Positions 27,825 to 37,012 are shown, counted from the stretch's first letter. The stretch: 64,000 bases of DNA from Betaproteobacteria bacterium (GCA_016125475.1 WGLR01000033.1:29688-93687); one strand, 5' to 3'. Notes: generated by a model from the sequence alone, not told the origin. Made by a program: numbers and translations.

Positions 27825-28529
27825 TCAGACGATGCAGGCGAGCCCCTGCCTCAACAGCAGCATCAGGGACGACGCCCTGAGCAGCCCGAACACGCCGAAG
27901 CTCGCGACGAGCCCCCCGGCGACGATCCGCACGACGGGGCGAGCCCCCGGCCCCCGCAGATGGCGCAGCAGGAGCCCCGCTCCCATCACGTTGGGGATCG
28001 TTCCGAGACCGAACGCGAGCATCACCGTGGCCCCGCCGGCCGCATCGCCGGCGAGCATGGCCGTGCTCAGCATGGAGTAGACGAGTCCGCACGGAATCCA
28101 GCCCCAGAGCCCCCCGACGGCGAGGGCCTTGCCCCAGGAATCCACGGGCATGAAGCGCTGCATCCAGGGATTCAGGTGACGCCAGAGTCGACGCCCCGGG
28201 CGTTCGAGCCACGTCAGGAAGGAGTGCCATCCCGCCAGGTAAAGGCCCAGCGCGATCAGCATCAGGTTCGCGAGGACGTAGAAACCGAACTGGACGGGCA
28301 GCACGTGCTCCATGAGGACCGCCGCCCCTGCGAGCGTGCCTGCCAGCGCACCCGCGAACGCGTAGGACCCGACACGGCCGAACGAGTAGGCCGCCTGCAG
28401 CCGCCAGCCCGAGAAGGGCGCCCTGCCCGCGCCCGCGAGCGCGGTCGCGAGTCCGCCACACATCCCGGCGCAGTGCACCCCGCCGAGCAGCCCGACGACG
28501 AATGCCGCCCCGCTCAGCTGGGCGAGCAT
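27825..28529 (-). CDS. TauE/SafE-type (DsbD_2-like) membrane protein
   Basis: A 234-residue polytopic protein with about six hydrophobic segments. The N-terminal GVHCAGMCGG and the later GWIPCGLVYSML motifs place Cys residues inside membrane segments, as in DsbD_2/TauE-SafE family proteins that handle thiols or copper. Homologues are common beside cbb3 oxidase, hemN and fnr genes, where copper delivery or cytochrome assembly has been proposed; the function here is inferred from that context. It lies 139 bases downstream of hemN on the same strand. Confidence 0.82.
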   Translation of the reverse strand: MLAQLSGAAFVVGLLGGVHCAGMCGGLATALAGAGRAPFSGWRLQAAYSFGRVGSYAFAGALAGTLAGAAVLMEHVLPVQFGFYVLANLMLIALGLYLAGWHSFLTWLERPGRRLWRHLNPWMQRFMPVDSWGKALAVGGLWGWIPCGLVYSMLSTAMLAGDAAGGATVMLAFGLGTIPNVMGAGLLLRHLRGPGARPVVRIVAGGLVASFGVFGLLRASSLMLLLRQGLACIV

Positions 28530-28668
28530 CCGCCCCTCCGACCGGATCCGCCCTGCGCGACGGCATCCGTCAGGGTCCGCGCTGGTACGGCAGCGCGCCC
28601 CGGACGCTCCGGGATCGCCCCCCCCACGCTGCGGTCGACGGCACGGCGGCCCCGCACGTCGCCGCTCC

Positions 28669-30060
28669 TCAGATGACCTTGGAGTAGGTCGCGGAGCGCT
28701 GGCGCGACTGCAGATACCTGTCGAAGACCATGCATATGGCGCGGACGAGCAGGCGCCCGCGCGGGGTCACCGCCACCCACTCGCCGTCGATCTCGACGAG
28801 ACCGTCGTCGACGAAGGGCTGGAGACTCTCGATCTCCCGCGAGAAATACGCCTTGAAGTCGATGAGGTAGGCGAGTTCGATGGCTTCGATCGACACCGAC
28901 CCGTGGCACATCAGGGACTGGATGATCGCGCGCCGAAGGAGATCGTCCGCGGAGAGTTCGACCCCCCGGAACACCGGCATGACGCCACGGTCGAGCCGGT
29001 CGTAGTACTCCTCGAGCGTGCGGACGTTCTGGGAATAGGTGGGCCCGACGTTTCCGATGGCGGTCACGCCCAGGGCCACGAGGTCGCATTCGGCGTGCGT
29101 CGAATAGCCCTGGAAATTCCGGTGCAGCCGCCCCTGCCGCTGTGCGACCGCGAGTTCGTCGTCGGGGCGGGCGAAGTGGTCCATGCCGATGTACACGTAC
29201 CCCGCTTCGCTGAGGCGCCGGATCGCGTTGATGAGCATCTGGAGCTTGAGTTCCGGGGCGGGCAGGTCCTTCTCCTGGATGCGTCTCTGCGGCTTGAACA
29301 CGTGGGGAAGGTGTGCGTAGCTGTACAGGGCGATCCGGTTCGGGGCGATCCCGATCGTCGTGTCCAGCGTCCTCATGAAACCGTCGACGTTCTGCCGGGG
29401 CAGACCGTAGATGAGGTCCAGGTTCACCGACCGGTAGCCCGCGGCCCGTGCCTCGTCGATCGCGGCACGGGTGACTGCCTCGCTCTGGATCCGGTTCACC
29501 GCACGCTGGACCTCCGGATCGAAGTCCTGGACGCCGATGCTCACGCGGTTCATCCCGAGTTCCGCGAGCATCGTGAGCGTTCCCGGCGCGGTGCTTCTGG
29601 GATCGATCTCGATGGAGTACTCGCCCTCCGGCACCAGCCGGAAGTGCGTCGAGAGGATCCCGAACAGCTCGCGCAGCTGCTCGGGCGGCAGGAACGTGGG
29701 CGTCCCGCCACCGAAGTGGAGCTGGCAGAGGCGGCGATCGCCCTCGAGGTGCGCGGACACCAGCTCGGCTTCACGCGCGAGGTACCGGAGGTATTTCGCG
29801 GCCCGCGACCGGTCCTTCGTGACGATCTTGTTGCAGGCGCAGTAGAAACAGACCGTGTCGCAGAACGGCAGGTGCACATAGAGCGAGAGAGGCCGGGACA
29901 TGCCTCCGACCCCGCGCTTCTCGAGCCAGGTGCGGTAGGACTCCTCGCCGAAAGCCTCGACGAAACGGTCCGCGGTGGGATACGACGTGTACCTGGGCCC
30001 TGCATATCCAAAGCGTTGCAGGACGTCGGGGTCGATGACGAGGGGGGCTTGCGCTATCAT
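28669..30060 (-). CDS. hemN: Oxygen-independent coproporphyrinogen III dehydrogenase (radical SAM)
   Basis: A 463-residue radical SAM enzyme that makes protoporphyrinogen IX without oxygen. The N-terminal GPRYTSYPTADRF block, the cluster motif CDTVCFYCACNK (CxxxCxxC), HFGGGTPTFL and the C-terminal HemN domain are all visible. The start at 30060 (MIAQAPLV) is preferred: ATGs at 30099 and 30105 would lie upstream of the transcription start expected from the FNR box. Divergent from fnr; haem for the cbb3 oxidase at low oxygen is the likely purpose. Confidence 0.94.
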   Translation of the reverse strand: MIAQAPLVIDPDVLQRFGYAGPRYTSYPTADRFVEAFGEESYRTWLEKRGVGGMSRPLSLYVHLPFCDTVCFYCACNKIVTKDRSRAAKYLRYLAREAELVSAHLEGDRRLCQLHFGGGTPTFLPPEQLRELFGILSTHFRLVPEGEYSIEIDPRSTAPGTLTMLAELGMNRVSIGVQDFDPEVQRAVNRIQSEAVTRAAIDEARAAGYRSVNLDLIYGLPRQNVDGFMRTLDTTIGIAPNRIALYSYAHLPHVFKPQRRIQEKDLPAPELKLQMLINAIRRLSEAGYVYIGMDHFARPDDELAVAQRQGRLHRNFQGYSTHAECDLVALGVTAIGNVGPTYSQNVRTLEEYYDRLDRGVMPVFRGVELSADDLLRRAIIQSLMCHGSVSIEAIELAYLIDFKAYFSREIESLQPFVDDGLVEIDGEWVAVTPRGRLLVRAICMVFDRYLQSRQRSATYSKVI

Positions 30061-30121
30061 TCGGAAATTGGTCGCCCAGAGCGATTGAGTCGCAAGCATA
30101 ATCATCCCGGATCCGGTTCTG

Positions 30122-30135
30122 TTGACATGGATCAA
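30122..30135. promoter_or_regulatory. FNR box between hemN and fnr
   Basis: TTGACATGGATCAA matches the FNR consensus TTGATNNNNATCAA at nine of ten defined positions. Its centre is 68 bases from the hemN start and 40 bases from the fnr start. A -10-like TATGCT (30095-30100, minus strand) lies about 30 bases from the box centre, which would suit class II activation of hemN; the same box may repress fnr. Confidence 0.75.
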
Positions 30136-30168
30136 AGTCACGCCCACGGATCGGAAGATGGGGCTCCC

Positions 30169-30918
30169 ATGACGACAAGTGTTGGCATTCAACCACTTAG
30201 TATCGAACGCCTGCGTACCGCGTGTTCCACGTGCGGGCTCCGGGAGCTCTGCCTGCCTGTCGGCCTCGCGGAAGCCGAGCTCGAGCGGCTGGACGACCTC
30301 ATACAGGTGCGCCGCACGGCCAAGAAAGGGCAGAGCATCTACCGCTCGGGCGATGCGTTCGCGGCCCTCTATGCCGTGCGTTCGGGCTTCTTCAAGACGA
30401 CCATCCTCTCCGAGGACGGTCGCGATCAGGTGACCGGCTTCTACATGGGCGGCGAGATCGTCGGCATGGACGGCATCGGCACCGAACTCCACACCTGCGA
30501 CGCCGTGGCCCTCGAGGACAGCGAGGTGTGCGTGATCCCGTTCTCGCGTCTGGAGGACCTCTCGCGTCAGGTGCCGGCGCTGCAGAGCCACTTCCACAAG
30601 GTGATGAGCCGGGAGATCGTGCGCGACCACGGCGTGATGATGCTTCTCGGCAGCATGCGCGCGGAAGAGCGCCTCGCCGCCTTCCTCGTGAACCTCTCGC
30701 AGCGCTTCGTGGCCCGGGGCTATTCGCCTTCGGAGTTCTACCTGCGGATGACCCGCGAGGAGATCGGCAGCTACCTGGGCCTGAAGCTCGAGACGGTGAG
30801 CCGCGTGTTCTCGCGGTTCCAGGACGAGGGCTACATCAGCGTGCAGCAGAAGCACGTGCGCATCATCGACATCCCGAAACTGAGACAGCTGATCGGCCAG
30901 CGCGGCGGTGCCTGCTAG
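30169..30918 (+). CDS. fnr: FNR-type oxygen-sensing transcriptional regulator
   Basis: A 249-residue CRP/FNR family regulator. Cys19, Cys22 and Cys28 (CSTCGLRELC) plus Cys110 (ELHTCDAV) match the four ligands of the oxygen-labile [4Fe-4S] cluster in E. coli FNR. A cNMP-binding-like domain, the dimer helix and the DNA-recognition helix follow; LETVSRVFSRF carries the Glu-Ser-Arg triad that reads TTGAT half sites. The start at 30169 is chosen over the in-frame ATG at 30127, which would lie within the FNR box. The FNR boxes seen at hemN, ccoN and ccoI are its likely targets. Confidence 0.94.
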   Translation: MTTSVGIQPLSIERLRTACSTCGLRELCLPVGLAEAELERLDDLIQVRRTAKKGQSIYRSGDAFAALYAVRSGFFKTTILSEDGRDQVTGFYMGGEIVGMDGIGTELHTCDAVALEDSEVCVIPFSRLEDLSRQVPALQSHFHKVMSREIVRDHGVMMLLGSMRAEERLAAFLVNLSQRFVARGYSPSEFYLRMTREEIGSYLGLKLETVSRVFSRFQDEGYISVQQKHVRIIDIPKLRQLIGQRGGAC

Positions 30919-30945
30919 GCACTGCGCGGCTTCCGGCCACGACAA

Positions 30946-30967
30946 AAAGCCGCCCGCGGGCGGCTTT
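30946..30967. terminator. Bidirectional rho-independent terminator after fnr
   Basis: AAAGCCGCCC GC GGGCGGCTTT is a perfect 22-base palindrome between converging fnr and the DUF2892 gene. The A/T tracts on both sides make it work in either direction. Confidence 0.85.
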
Positions 30968-30986
30968 CTGCATCAGCGGCCGCCGC

Positions 30987-31211
30987 TCAGGCGCGCGCGC
31001 AGCTCTCGACCTCGCTCACGCCGAGCTTCTTCAGGATCATGTCGAGCGGACAGAACTTCGTGAAACCGCTCTGGAACAGGTTCGCGCCGACGAACGCCGT
31101 GAACCACAGCCAGTTCGCGTTCACGAACAGGGGGCTCGCCTCCACACCCAGCGCGAGCGACAGAAGCACGAAGAACCCGGCCACGATCCGGACGATTCGA
31201 TTGACAGTCAT
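30987..31211 (-). CDS. DUF2892 small membrane protein
   Basis: A 74-residue protein with two hydrophobic segments ([17 protein letters not shown] and [17 protein letters not shown]) and the C-terminal [12 protein letters not shown] motif that defines the DUF2892 family. Members are often fused to or next to rhodaneses and sulfide-oxidation genes, consistent with the SQR gene in this cluster. The ATG at 31211 has GGAGGG upstream. It is 86 bases after the RND permease and could be its own transcript or the end of that operon. Confidence 0.85.
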   Translation of the reverse strand: MTVNRIVRIVAGFFVLLSLALGVEASPLFVNANWLWFTAFVGANLFQSGFTKFCPLDMILKKLGVSEVESCARA

Positions 31212-31287
31212 GTTCCCTCCTTTGGACCACCGTTCGCGGCACGCAACCGCATGGCACGAATATTAGGGCCGTCGACGACCTGCAGAT

Positions 31288-31301
31288 GTAACCCAGGTCA
31301 C
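31288..31301. promoter_or_regulatory. CRP/FNR-like palindrome upstream of the DUF2892 gene
   Basis: GTAACCCAGGTCAC (GTGACCTGGGTTAC on the minus strand) is a near-perfect palindrome 83 bases upstream of the DUF2892 start, overlapping the RND stop codon. With its flank ATGT...ACGG it matches the site at 36955-36968 at 16 of 18 positions. Confidence 0.4.
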
Positions 31302-34300
31302 GGAACGCGCCGGTAGAGGGCCGCGTAGTAGAGCACGGGGATGACCACGAGGGTGAGCAGCGTCGAGACCGCGATCCCGAACAGCAGCGAGATCGCGAGG
31401 CCGTTGAAGATCGGATCGTCCAGGATGAAAAGGGCTCCGAGCATGGCGGCCAGGCCCGTCAGGACGATCGGCTTCGCCCGCGCCGCCGCCGCGTGGATCA
31501 CGGCCTCCTGCAGCGGCACGCCGTCCCTGATCTGCAGGTTCACGAAGTCCACGAGCAGGATGGAGTTCCGCACGATGATGCCCGCGAGCGCGATCATCCC
31601 GATCATGGACGTGGCCGTGAACTGCGCCCCGAGCAGAGCATGCCCGGGCATGACACCGATGATCGTGAGCGGGATCGGCGCCATGATGATGAGGGGCACG
31701 AGATACGACCCGAACTGCGCCACCACGAGGAGGTAGATGAGTATCAGCCCCACGGCGTAGGCGAGCCCCATGTCGCGGAAGGTCTCGTAGGTCACCTGCC
31801 ACTCGCCGTCCCACTTCACGCTGTAGCGCCCGTACCGGTCGGACGGCTGTGCGATGAAGTGCTCGCCGAGCGTCCCGCCCTGCGGGAGCGGCGTGCCGGC
31901 CAGCTGCGTGCGTGCCGCGAACATCCCGTAGAGCGGGCTGTCCAGTTCCCCGCCCATGTCGGCGAACACGTAGACCACGGGCAGGAGGTCCTTGTGATAG
32001 ATGGTCTTGTCGCGGTCCGTCGGAATCACGTCGACGAGTTCCGACAGCGGGATGAGATCCCCGCCGCGCGAACGCACCGTGAGCATGAGGAACTCGTCCA
32101 GGGAGTTCTGGTGTTCGGGCGGCAGCTTGATGCGCACGGGAATCTCGTACTTCGCGGCACCGCTGTGGATGGGTGTCGCGTCCTCCCCGGCGAGCCCGAG
32201 CCTCATCGTCTCCACGATGTCGCGCGGCGCGACACCGGCGAGCGCAGCCTTGTTCTGCTGGATGCGCAGGACCATCTTCGGCGCCGTGTCGTCGACGCTG
32301 TCGTCGATGTCGACCAGATCCGGGGTCTTCTCGAACACGCCGCGCACGCGCTTCGCCACCGCCATCTGTCCGTCGTAGTCGGGGCCGTAGACCTCGGCCA
32401 CGATCGGCGACATGACGGGCGGGCCGGGAGGCACTTCCACGACCTTGATCTCGGCACCGTGCCGTGCGGCGATCTCGTCGAGCACGGGGCGGACGGCCTG
32501 CGCGATCTCGTGCGACTTCCGGTCGCGGTGATGCTTGTCTATGAGGTTCACCTGGATGTCACCGAGTTCGGGCGATTCGCGCAGGTAGTACTGCCTCACG
32601 AGACCGTTGAAGTTGATCGGGCTCGCCGTTCCCGCATAAGCCTGGTAGTCCGTCACCTCGGGCACGCGCGCGATCGCTCCGGAGAGGTCGCGCAGGACGG
32701 CCGCGGTGCGCTCGAGCGGCGTGCCGACCGGCATGTCGACGACCACCTGGAACTCCGACTTGTTGTCGAACGGGAGCATCTTGAGCACGACGAGCTTCAC
32801 GGCCGCCAGCGACACCGACAGCACGATCCCGAGCATGACGGCAGCGAGCAGCTTGATGCGGTTGCGGCGTCCGGCCTCCGCGCGCAGCAGCGGCTCCATC
32901 TTCCGGAACAGGCGGTCCAGCCGGCCGCCCCCGTGTTCGACGTGTGCGGCGTGGCTCCGGCGCAGGAGCTTGAGCGCGAGCCACGGCGTCACGACGAACG
33001 CGATCGCGAGCGATATCGCCATGCCCATGCTCGCATTGATCGGGATCGGACTCATGTAGGGCCCCATGAGCCCCGACACGAATGCCATCGGCAGCAGCCC
33101 CGCGATGACGGTCAGCGTCGCGAGGATCGTCGGCCCGCCGACCTCGTCGACCGCGGCCGGAATGATCTCGTGGAACGGCGCGGAACTCAGCCCGCCGCGA
33201 CGGTGGATGTTCTCGACGACGACGATCGCGTCGTCCACGAGGATGCCGATCGAGAAGATCAGCGCGAACAGGGACACCCTGTTGAGCGTGAAGCCCCAGG
33301 CCCAGGAAGCGAACAGCGTCGCGGCAAGCGTGAGCAGCACGGCGATGCCGACGATCGCGGCCTCGCGACGCCCGAGCGAGAGCCACACGAGCACCACGAC
33401 GGAGAGCGTCGCGAAGACGAGCTTCTGGATGAGCTTCATCGCCTTGTCGTTGGCCGTTTCGCCGTAGTTGCGCGTGACGCTCACGTGCACGCCCTCGGGA
33501 ATGATCTGTCCCTCGAGCGCCCTGGCACGCTCGATGACCTGCTCCGCGATCTCCACGGCGTTCTCGCCCGGCTTCTTCGTGATCGCGAGCGTGACGGCCG
33601 GATGCTCGCCGGGATGCACGGTCGAGTGCGCCTCGGCCGACGGCCCCGTCCCGTACCAGACATAGCTCGACGGCTGCTCCGGACCGTCCTCGACGCGCGC
33701 GACGTCGGTCATGAAGACGGGGCGGCCCTGGTACACGCCCACGACGAGCTGCTTGACGTCCTCGGCGTTCGCGAGATACGTCCCCGTCTGGACCAGCACC
33801 TCCCGGTTCTCGGACACGAGCGAGCCGGTGGGCTGCGACGCGTTCGCGAGCACGAGCGCATTGCGGACGTCCTCGGGCGTCACTTCGTAGGCGTTCAGCC
33901 GCTCCGCGTCGATCAGGACCCGCACGACGTGCCGAGGACCGCCGACCGTGTACACGTCGCGCGTGCCCGCGACGCGCTTCAGGTCGGCCTCCATCGCGTG
34001 CGCGACACGCTCGAGTTCGAACGCGCCGCGTGACGGATCCTTCGTCCAGAGCGTGAGCGTGACGATCGGCACGTCGTCGATGCCTTTCGGCTTCACGACG
34101 GGCTGGCCCACGCCGAGGTTCGGCGAGATCCAGTCGCGATGCGAATCCAGCGTGTCGTACAGACGCACGAGCGCCTGGGTCGAGTCCTCGCCCACCTTGT
34201 ACTGGACGGTCAGCACCGCCATCCCGGGTCGGGACACGGAGTAGACGTGGTCGATCCCCTTGATCCGGGCGAGCACCTGTTCCGCCGGCGTCGCGACGAG

Positions 34301-34492
34301 GCTTTCGACGTCCCGGGCCGAGGCGCCCGGGAACGGGATGAACACGTTCGCCATGGTGACGTCGATCTGCGGCTCTTCCTCGCGGGGCGTCACGAGCACC
34401 GCGAACGCGCCGAGCAGCAGCGCGACGAGGGCGATGAGCGGCGTCAGCCGGGAGCCGAGGAAGAACCGCGCGATGCGTCCGGAGATGCCCAT
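31298..34492 (-). CDS. RND efflux pump inner-membrane permease
   Basis: A 1064-residue RND transporter with the expected 12 membrane helices and two large periplasmic loops. It begins RIARFFLGSRLTPLIALVALLLG and has the DDAIVVVENIHRR motif in helix 4, in which the paired Asp residues carry proton relay. The size suits a tripartite efflux pump. The periplasmic adaptor is encoded upstream (35840-36904), but no outer-membrane channel gene is in the window. A sulfide:quinone oxidoreductase gene lies between adaptor and permease. Drug, metal or sulfur-compound export cannot be decided from sequence. Confidence 0.9.
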   Translation of the reverse strand: MGISGRIARFFLGSRLTPLIALVALLLGAFAVLVTPREEEPQIDVTMANVFIPFPGASARDVESLVATPAEQVLARIKGIDHVYSVSRPGMAVLTVQYKVGEDSTQALVRLYDTLDSHRDWISPNLGVGQPVVKPKGIDDVPIVTLTLWTKDPSRGAFELERVAHAMEADLKRVAGTRDVYTVGGPRHVVRVLIDAERLNAYEVTPEDVRNALVLANASQPTGSLVSENREVLVQTGTYLANAEDVKQLVVGVYQGRPVFMTDVARVEDGPEQPSSYVWYGTGPSAEAHSTVHPGEHPAVTLAITKKPGENAVEIAEQVIERARALEGQIIPEGVHVSVTRNYGETANDKAMKLIQKLVFATLSVVVLVWLSLGRREAAIVGIAVLLTLAATLFASWAWGFTLNRVSLFALIFSIGILVDDAIVVVENIHRRGGLSSAPFHEIIPAAVDEVGGPTILATLTVIAGLLPMAFVSGLMGPYMSPIPINASMGMAISLAIAFVVTPWLALKLLRRSHAAHVEHGGGRLDRLFRKMEPLLRAEAGRRNRIKLLAAVMLGIVLSVSLAAVKLVVLKMLPFDNKSEFQVVVDMPVGTPLERTAAVLRDLSGAIARVPEVTDYQAYAGTASPINFNGLVRQYYLRESPELGDIQVNLIDKHHRDRKSHEIAQAVRPVLDEIAARHGAEIKVVEVPPGPPVMSPIVAEVYGPDYDGQMAVAKRVRGVFEKTPDLVDIDDSVDDTAPKMVLRIQQNKAALAGVAPRDIVETMRLGLAGEDATPIHSGAAKYEIPVRIKLPPEHQNSLDEFLMLTVRSRGGDLIPLSELVDVIPTDRDKTIYHKDLLPVVYVFADMGGELDSPLYGMFAARTQLAGTPLPQGGTLGEHFIAQPSDRYGRYSVKWDGEWQVTYETFRDMGLAYAVGLILIYLLVVAQFGSYLVPLIIMAPIPLTIIGVMPGHALLGAQFTATSMIGMIALAGIIVRNSILLVDFVNLQIRDGVPLQEAVIHAAAARAKPIVLTGLAAMLGALFILDDPIFNGLAISLLFGIAVSTLLTLVVIPVLYYAALYRRVP

Positions 34493-34537
34493 GTTCCGCT
34501 AGGTCCGAGGGAGGAAGACGAGAGATGTCACGGTCGG

Positions 34538-35815
34538 TCAGTCCGAGTTCTTGAGCTTGCGGATTCCGAGGCTGTGCAGCACGAGCTTCTCGTAGACCGG
34601 TTCCGAGGTTCCCTTCTTCATCTTGCGGATGAAGTATTTCTCGAACGCCACCTTCGCGAGGTGCACCCACTTCCCTTCCGCGAACCAGTTCACGTTCCTC
34701 GGCGGGATCTGCGGCAGCGCGACGAACGCGATTCCGGTGTCGCCGAAGTCGGCCAGACACAGGGCGTTCCATGTCGCCTTCTCGTCGGGCTCCCGCCCGT
34801 CGATCTGGGCACGGATGTTGTGCGCGGCGGCGGTCACCATGGATTCGATCATGTATCCCGTCTTGGGCGCGCCGGTGGGGACGGGCGTCGCCTCGACGGG
34901 CGGAATCGCGACGCACACGCCGACGGAATAGATGTTCCTGAACTTCGGGTTCCGCTGGTACTCGTCGATCAGGATGAAGCCCCGCGGGTTCGTGAGCCCC
35001 TCGATGCCCATCACCGCATCCACGCCCTTGAAGGCGGGCAGCATCATCGAGTAGTTGAACGGAAGTTCGTGAACCTTCTTCTCGTTGCCCGACTCGTCGT
35101 GCTCGACGACGGTCATCCTGTTCGCCTCGATCTTCGTCGTCTTCGCGTTGCAGATCCACTTGATGTGGCGCTCGCGCATGGCGGACTCGAGCAGCGTCTT
35201 CGAGTCGCCCACCCCGCCGAGCCCGAGGTGACCGACGTAGGGCTCGGCCGTCACGAAGGTCATGGGCACGCGGTCCCGGATCTTCCTGCGGCGCAGGTCC
35301 GTGTCCATGATGAACGCGAACTCGTAGGCGGGTCCGTAGCAGGACGCGCCCTGCACGGCGCCGACCACCACGGGACCCGGATTCTTCACGAACGTCTCCC
35401 AGGCCTGCCCCGCCTGCACGGCGTGGTCGACATGGCAGACCGACTGCGTGAATCCACCCGGGCCGAGCCCTTCGATCTCCTCGAAGGCGAGCCTGGGTCC
35501 GGTCGCGATCACGAGGAAGTCGTAGTCGAGAAACGTCCCGTCGCCGAGTTCCACCTGGTTCTTCTCGGGATGAACGCGTTTCGCGCCCGCCGCCGTGAAG
35601 CCGATGCCTTTCCTGCCGAGGAACTCCGCGACGGGAAACTCGATGTCGTCCCGCTTGCGCCAGTTCACGGCCACCCACGGATTGGAGGGAACGAAATGGA
35701 AGGTCGGTGCGTTCGAGACGACCGTGATCCTGTCACCGGCCCGGGCGAGTTCCTGCATTTCGTACGCCATCGGCATGCCGCCGATGCCTGCACCGATGAT
35801 CACGATGTGTGCCAT
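34538..35815 (-). CDS. sqr: Sulfide:quinone oxidoreductase
   Basis: A 425-residue FAD protein that oxidises sulfide and reduces quinone at the membrane. The FAD motif is GAGIGGMPMAYEM; NPWVAVNWRKRDDIEFP and the KTGYMIESMV segment match bacterial SQRs such as the Acidithiobacillus enzyme. All three catalytic cysteine positions are present: Cys127 (QSVCHVDHA), Cys159 (GASCYGPAYEF) and Cys353 (WNALCLADFGD). GGAGAAG precedes the ATG. Its position inside an RND operon is unusual. Electrons would enter the quinone pool, which could feed the respiratory chain. Confidence 0.92.
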   Translation of the reverse strand: MAHIVIIGAGIGGMPMAYEMQELARAGDRITVVSNAPTFHFVPSNPWVAVNWRKRDDIEFPVAEFLGRKGIGFTAAGAKRVHPEKNQVELGDGTFLDYDFLVIATGPRLAFEEIEGLGPGGFTQSVCHVDHAVQAGQAWETFVKNPGPVVVGAVQGASCYGPAYEFAFIMDTDLRRRKIRDRVPMTFVTAEPYVGHLGLGGVGDSKTLLESAMRERHIKWICNAKTTKIEANRMTVVEHDESGNEKKVHELPFNYSMMLPAFKGVDAVMGIEGLTNPRGFILIDEYQRNPKFRNIYSVGVCVAIPPVEATPVPTGAPKTGYMIESMVTAAAHNIRAQIDGREPDEKATWNALCLADFGDTGIAFVALPQIPPRNVNWFAEGKWVHLAKVAFEKYFIRKMKKGTSEPVYEKLVLHSLGIRKLKNSD

Positions 35816-35839
35816 GACTTCTCCTCCTCTCGGGTTGTC

Positions 35840-36904
35840 CTACTTGCGGGACGACTGATCCAGTGACATTCCGGCCTTCACCGGCTCGAGCGCCACCTTC
35901 TCGCCGGGGGTGAGCCCCGCGAGCACCTCCACGAGACCGTCGCCGAGGGTCTCCCCGACGCGAATCTGGCGGAAGGAAATGTGTCCCTGGTCACCGACGA
36001 CATAGGCACCGGTCACCTCGCTGCGGCGGATCAGCGCACTCGCCGGCATGACGAGCTTGCGCCCGCGGCCGACGGTGAAGTGCGCCCGCGCGTAGACCCC
36101 CGGGTACACGTCGCGCAGGTCGCTCGGGAGATCGACCCGGACCTTCGTCGAGTGCGTGACCGAATCGGCGGTGGGAAGCACGGTGATGGACCGGCCGGGG
36201 ATCCAGCGCTTCAGTGACGGGATCTCCACCGTCACGCGAGGGCTCGCGCGGATCTCGGCAACCTTGTACTGGGGGATGGTCGCGATCACGCGCAGGTCGC
36301 TCGGATCGAACCCCGTGAGGAGCGGCTTCCCGGGAGAAGCCATTTCTCCGACCTCGACGTGCCGGGCAGACACGACGCCGCTGTAGGGCGCAACGATCGT
36401 CGTGTAGCTCTTCGTCGTGGCGGCCTGCCCCGCCCCCGCCTTCGCGGTCCTGAGCTGAGCCTCCGCGACGCGCAGCGCGGCCTGCGCCTTGTCGAGCGCC
36501 GCCTGGCTCACGAACTTCTGCTTCGCGAGGTCCCGCGTGCGCTCGTACTCGACACGCGCGTTGTCGTAGGCCGCCTGCGCCTGCGCGACCTGGGCCTCGC
36601 TTCCCGCGAGCACCTGCTGCGCCTCGGTCTGGTCGATGCGCACGATCACCTGACCCTTCTTCACGTAGTCGCCGACGTCGAAGCGCACGTCGACGATGCG
36701 GCCGCTCACCTGGGCGGACACCGTGGACTGACGGGTGGCCTCGACCACGGCCTCCGCGGCGTAGGTGAGATCGACCTCGCGGTACTGCACCGGCGCCGTG
36801 GCGATCGAATCGGCGCGGGCGCCGGACGCGAGTGCCAGGAAGAGGCTCGACGCGAGCGCGAAGCGTGCGAGGGAATGCGCGTGTCTCAAGTTCGATTCCG
36901 CCAT
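35840..36904 (-). CDS. RND efflux periplasmic adaptor subunit (HlyD/MFP family)
   Basis: A 354-residue membrane fusion protein with a signal peptide (ALASGARA), the lipoyl-like half motifs (VSAQVSGRIVDVRFDVGDYVKKGQ and IVAPYSGVVSARHVEVGE), a coiled-coil hairpin between them and a beta-barrel domain. It starts the adaptor-SQR-RND cluster; the gap to the SQR gene is 24 bases, supporting co-transcription. A palindrome lies about 50 bases upstream of the start. Confidence 0.9.
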   Translation of the reverse strand: MAESNLRHAHSLARFALASSLFLALASGARADSIATAPVQYREVDLTYAAEAVVEATRQSTVSAQVSGRIVDVRFDVGDYVKKGQVIVRIDQTEAQQVLAGSEAQVAQAQAAYDNARVEYERTRDLAKQKFVSQAALDKAQAALRVAEAQLRTAKAGAGQAATTKSYTTIVAPYSGVVSARHVEVGEMASPGKPLLTGFDPSDLRVIATIPQYKVAEIRASPRVTVEIPSLKRWIPGRSITVLPTADSVTHSTKVRVDLPSDLRDVYPGVYARAHFTVGRGRKLVMPASALIRRSEVTGAYVVGDQGHISFRQIRVGETLGDGLVEVLAGLTPGEKVALEPVKAGMSLDQSSRK

Positions 36905-36954
36905 GGTTCGTGATTCCTGGGAAGGGATATTGGGGCCGGGGCCCGGTCTTCACC

Positions 36955-36968
36955 GTGACCCGGGTCAC
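36955..36968. promoter_or_regulatory. CRP/FNR-like palindrome upstream of the adaptor-SQR-RND operon
   Basis: GTGACCCGGGTCAC is a perfect 14-base palindrome 51 bases upstream of the adaptor start. It resembles CRP or FNR-family sites (TGTGA-N6-TCACA in spirit) rather than a canonical FNR box, and recurs nearly unchanged at 31288-31301. The regulator is unknown. Confidence 0.45.
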
Positions 36969-37012
36969 ATACAGTGTCGGCCCTGCACGGCGAAGTGCAC
37001 CACGCAAACGCA

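Noticed and set aside
30097-30105. Upstream in-frame ATGs for hemN
   Set aside because: They would lie upstream of the transcription start predicted from the FNR box and -10 element, and the homologous start block begins after 30060. A shorter HemN is favoured.
28903-30918. Fusion protein of 671 residues ending in FNR
   Set aside because: The first 420 codons are antisense to hemN and run through the FNR box. The real FNR starts at 30169.
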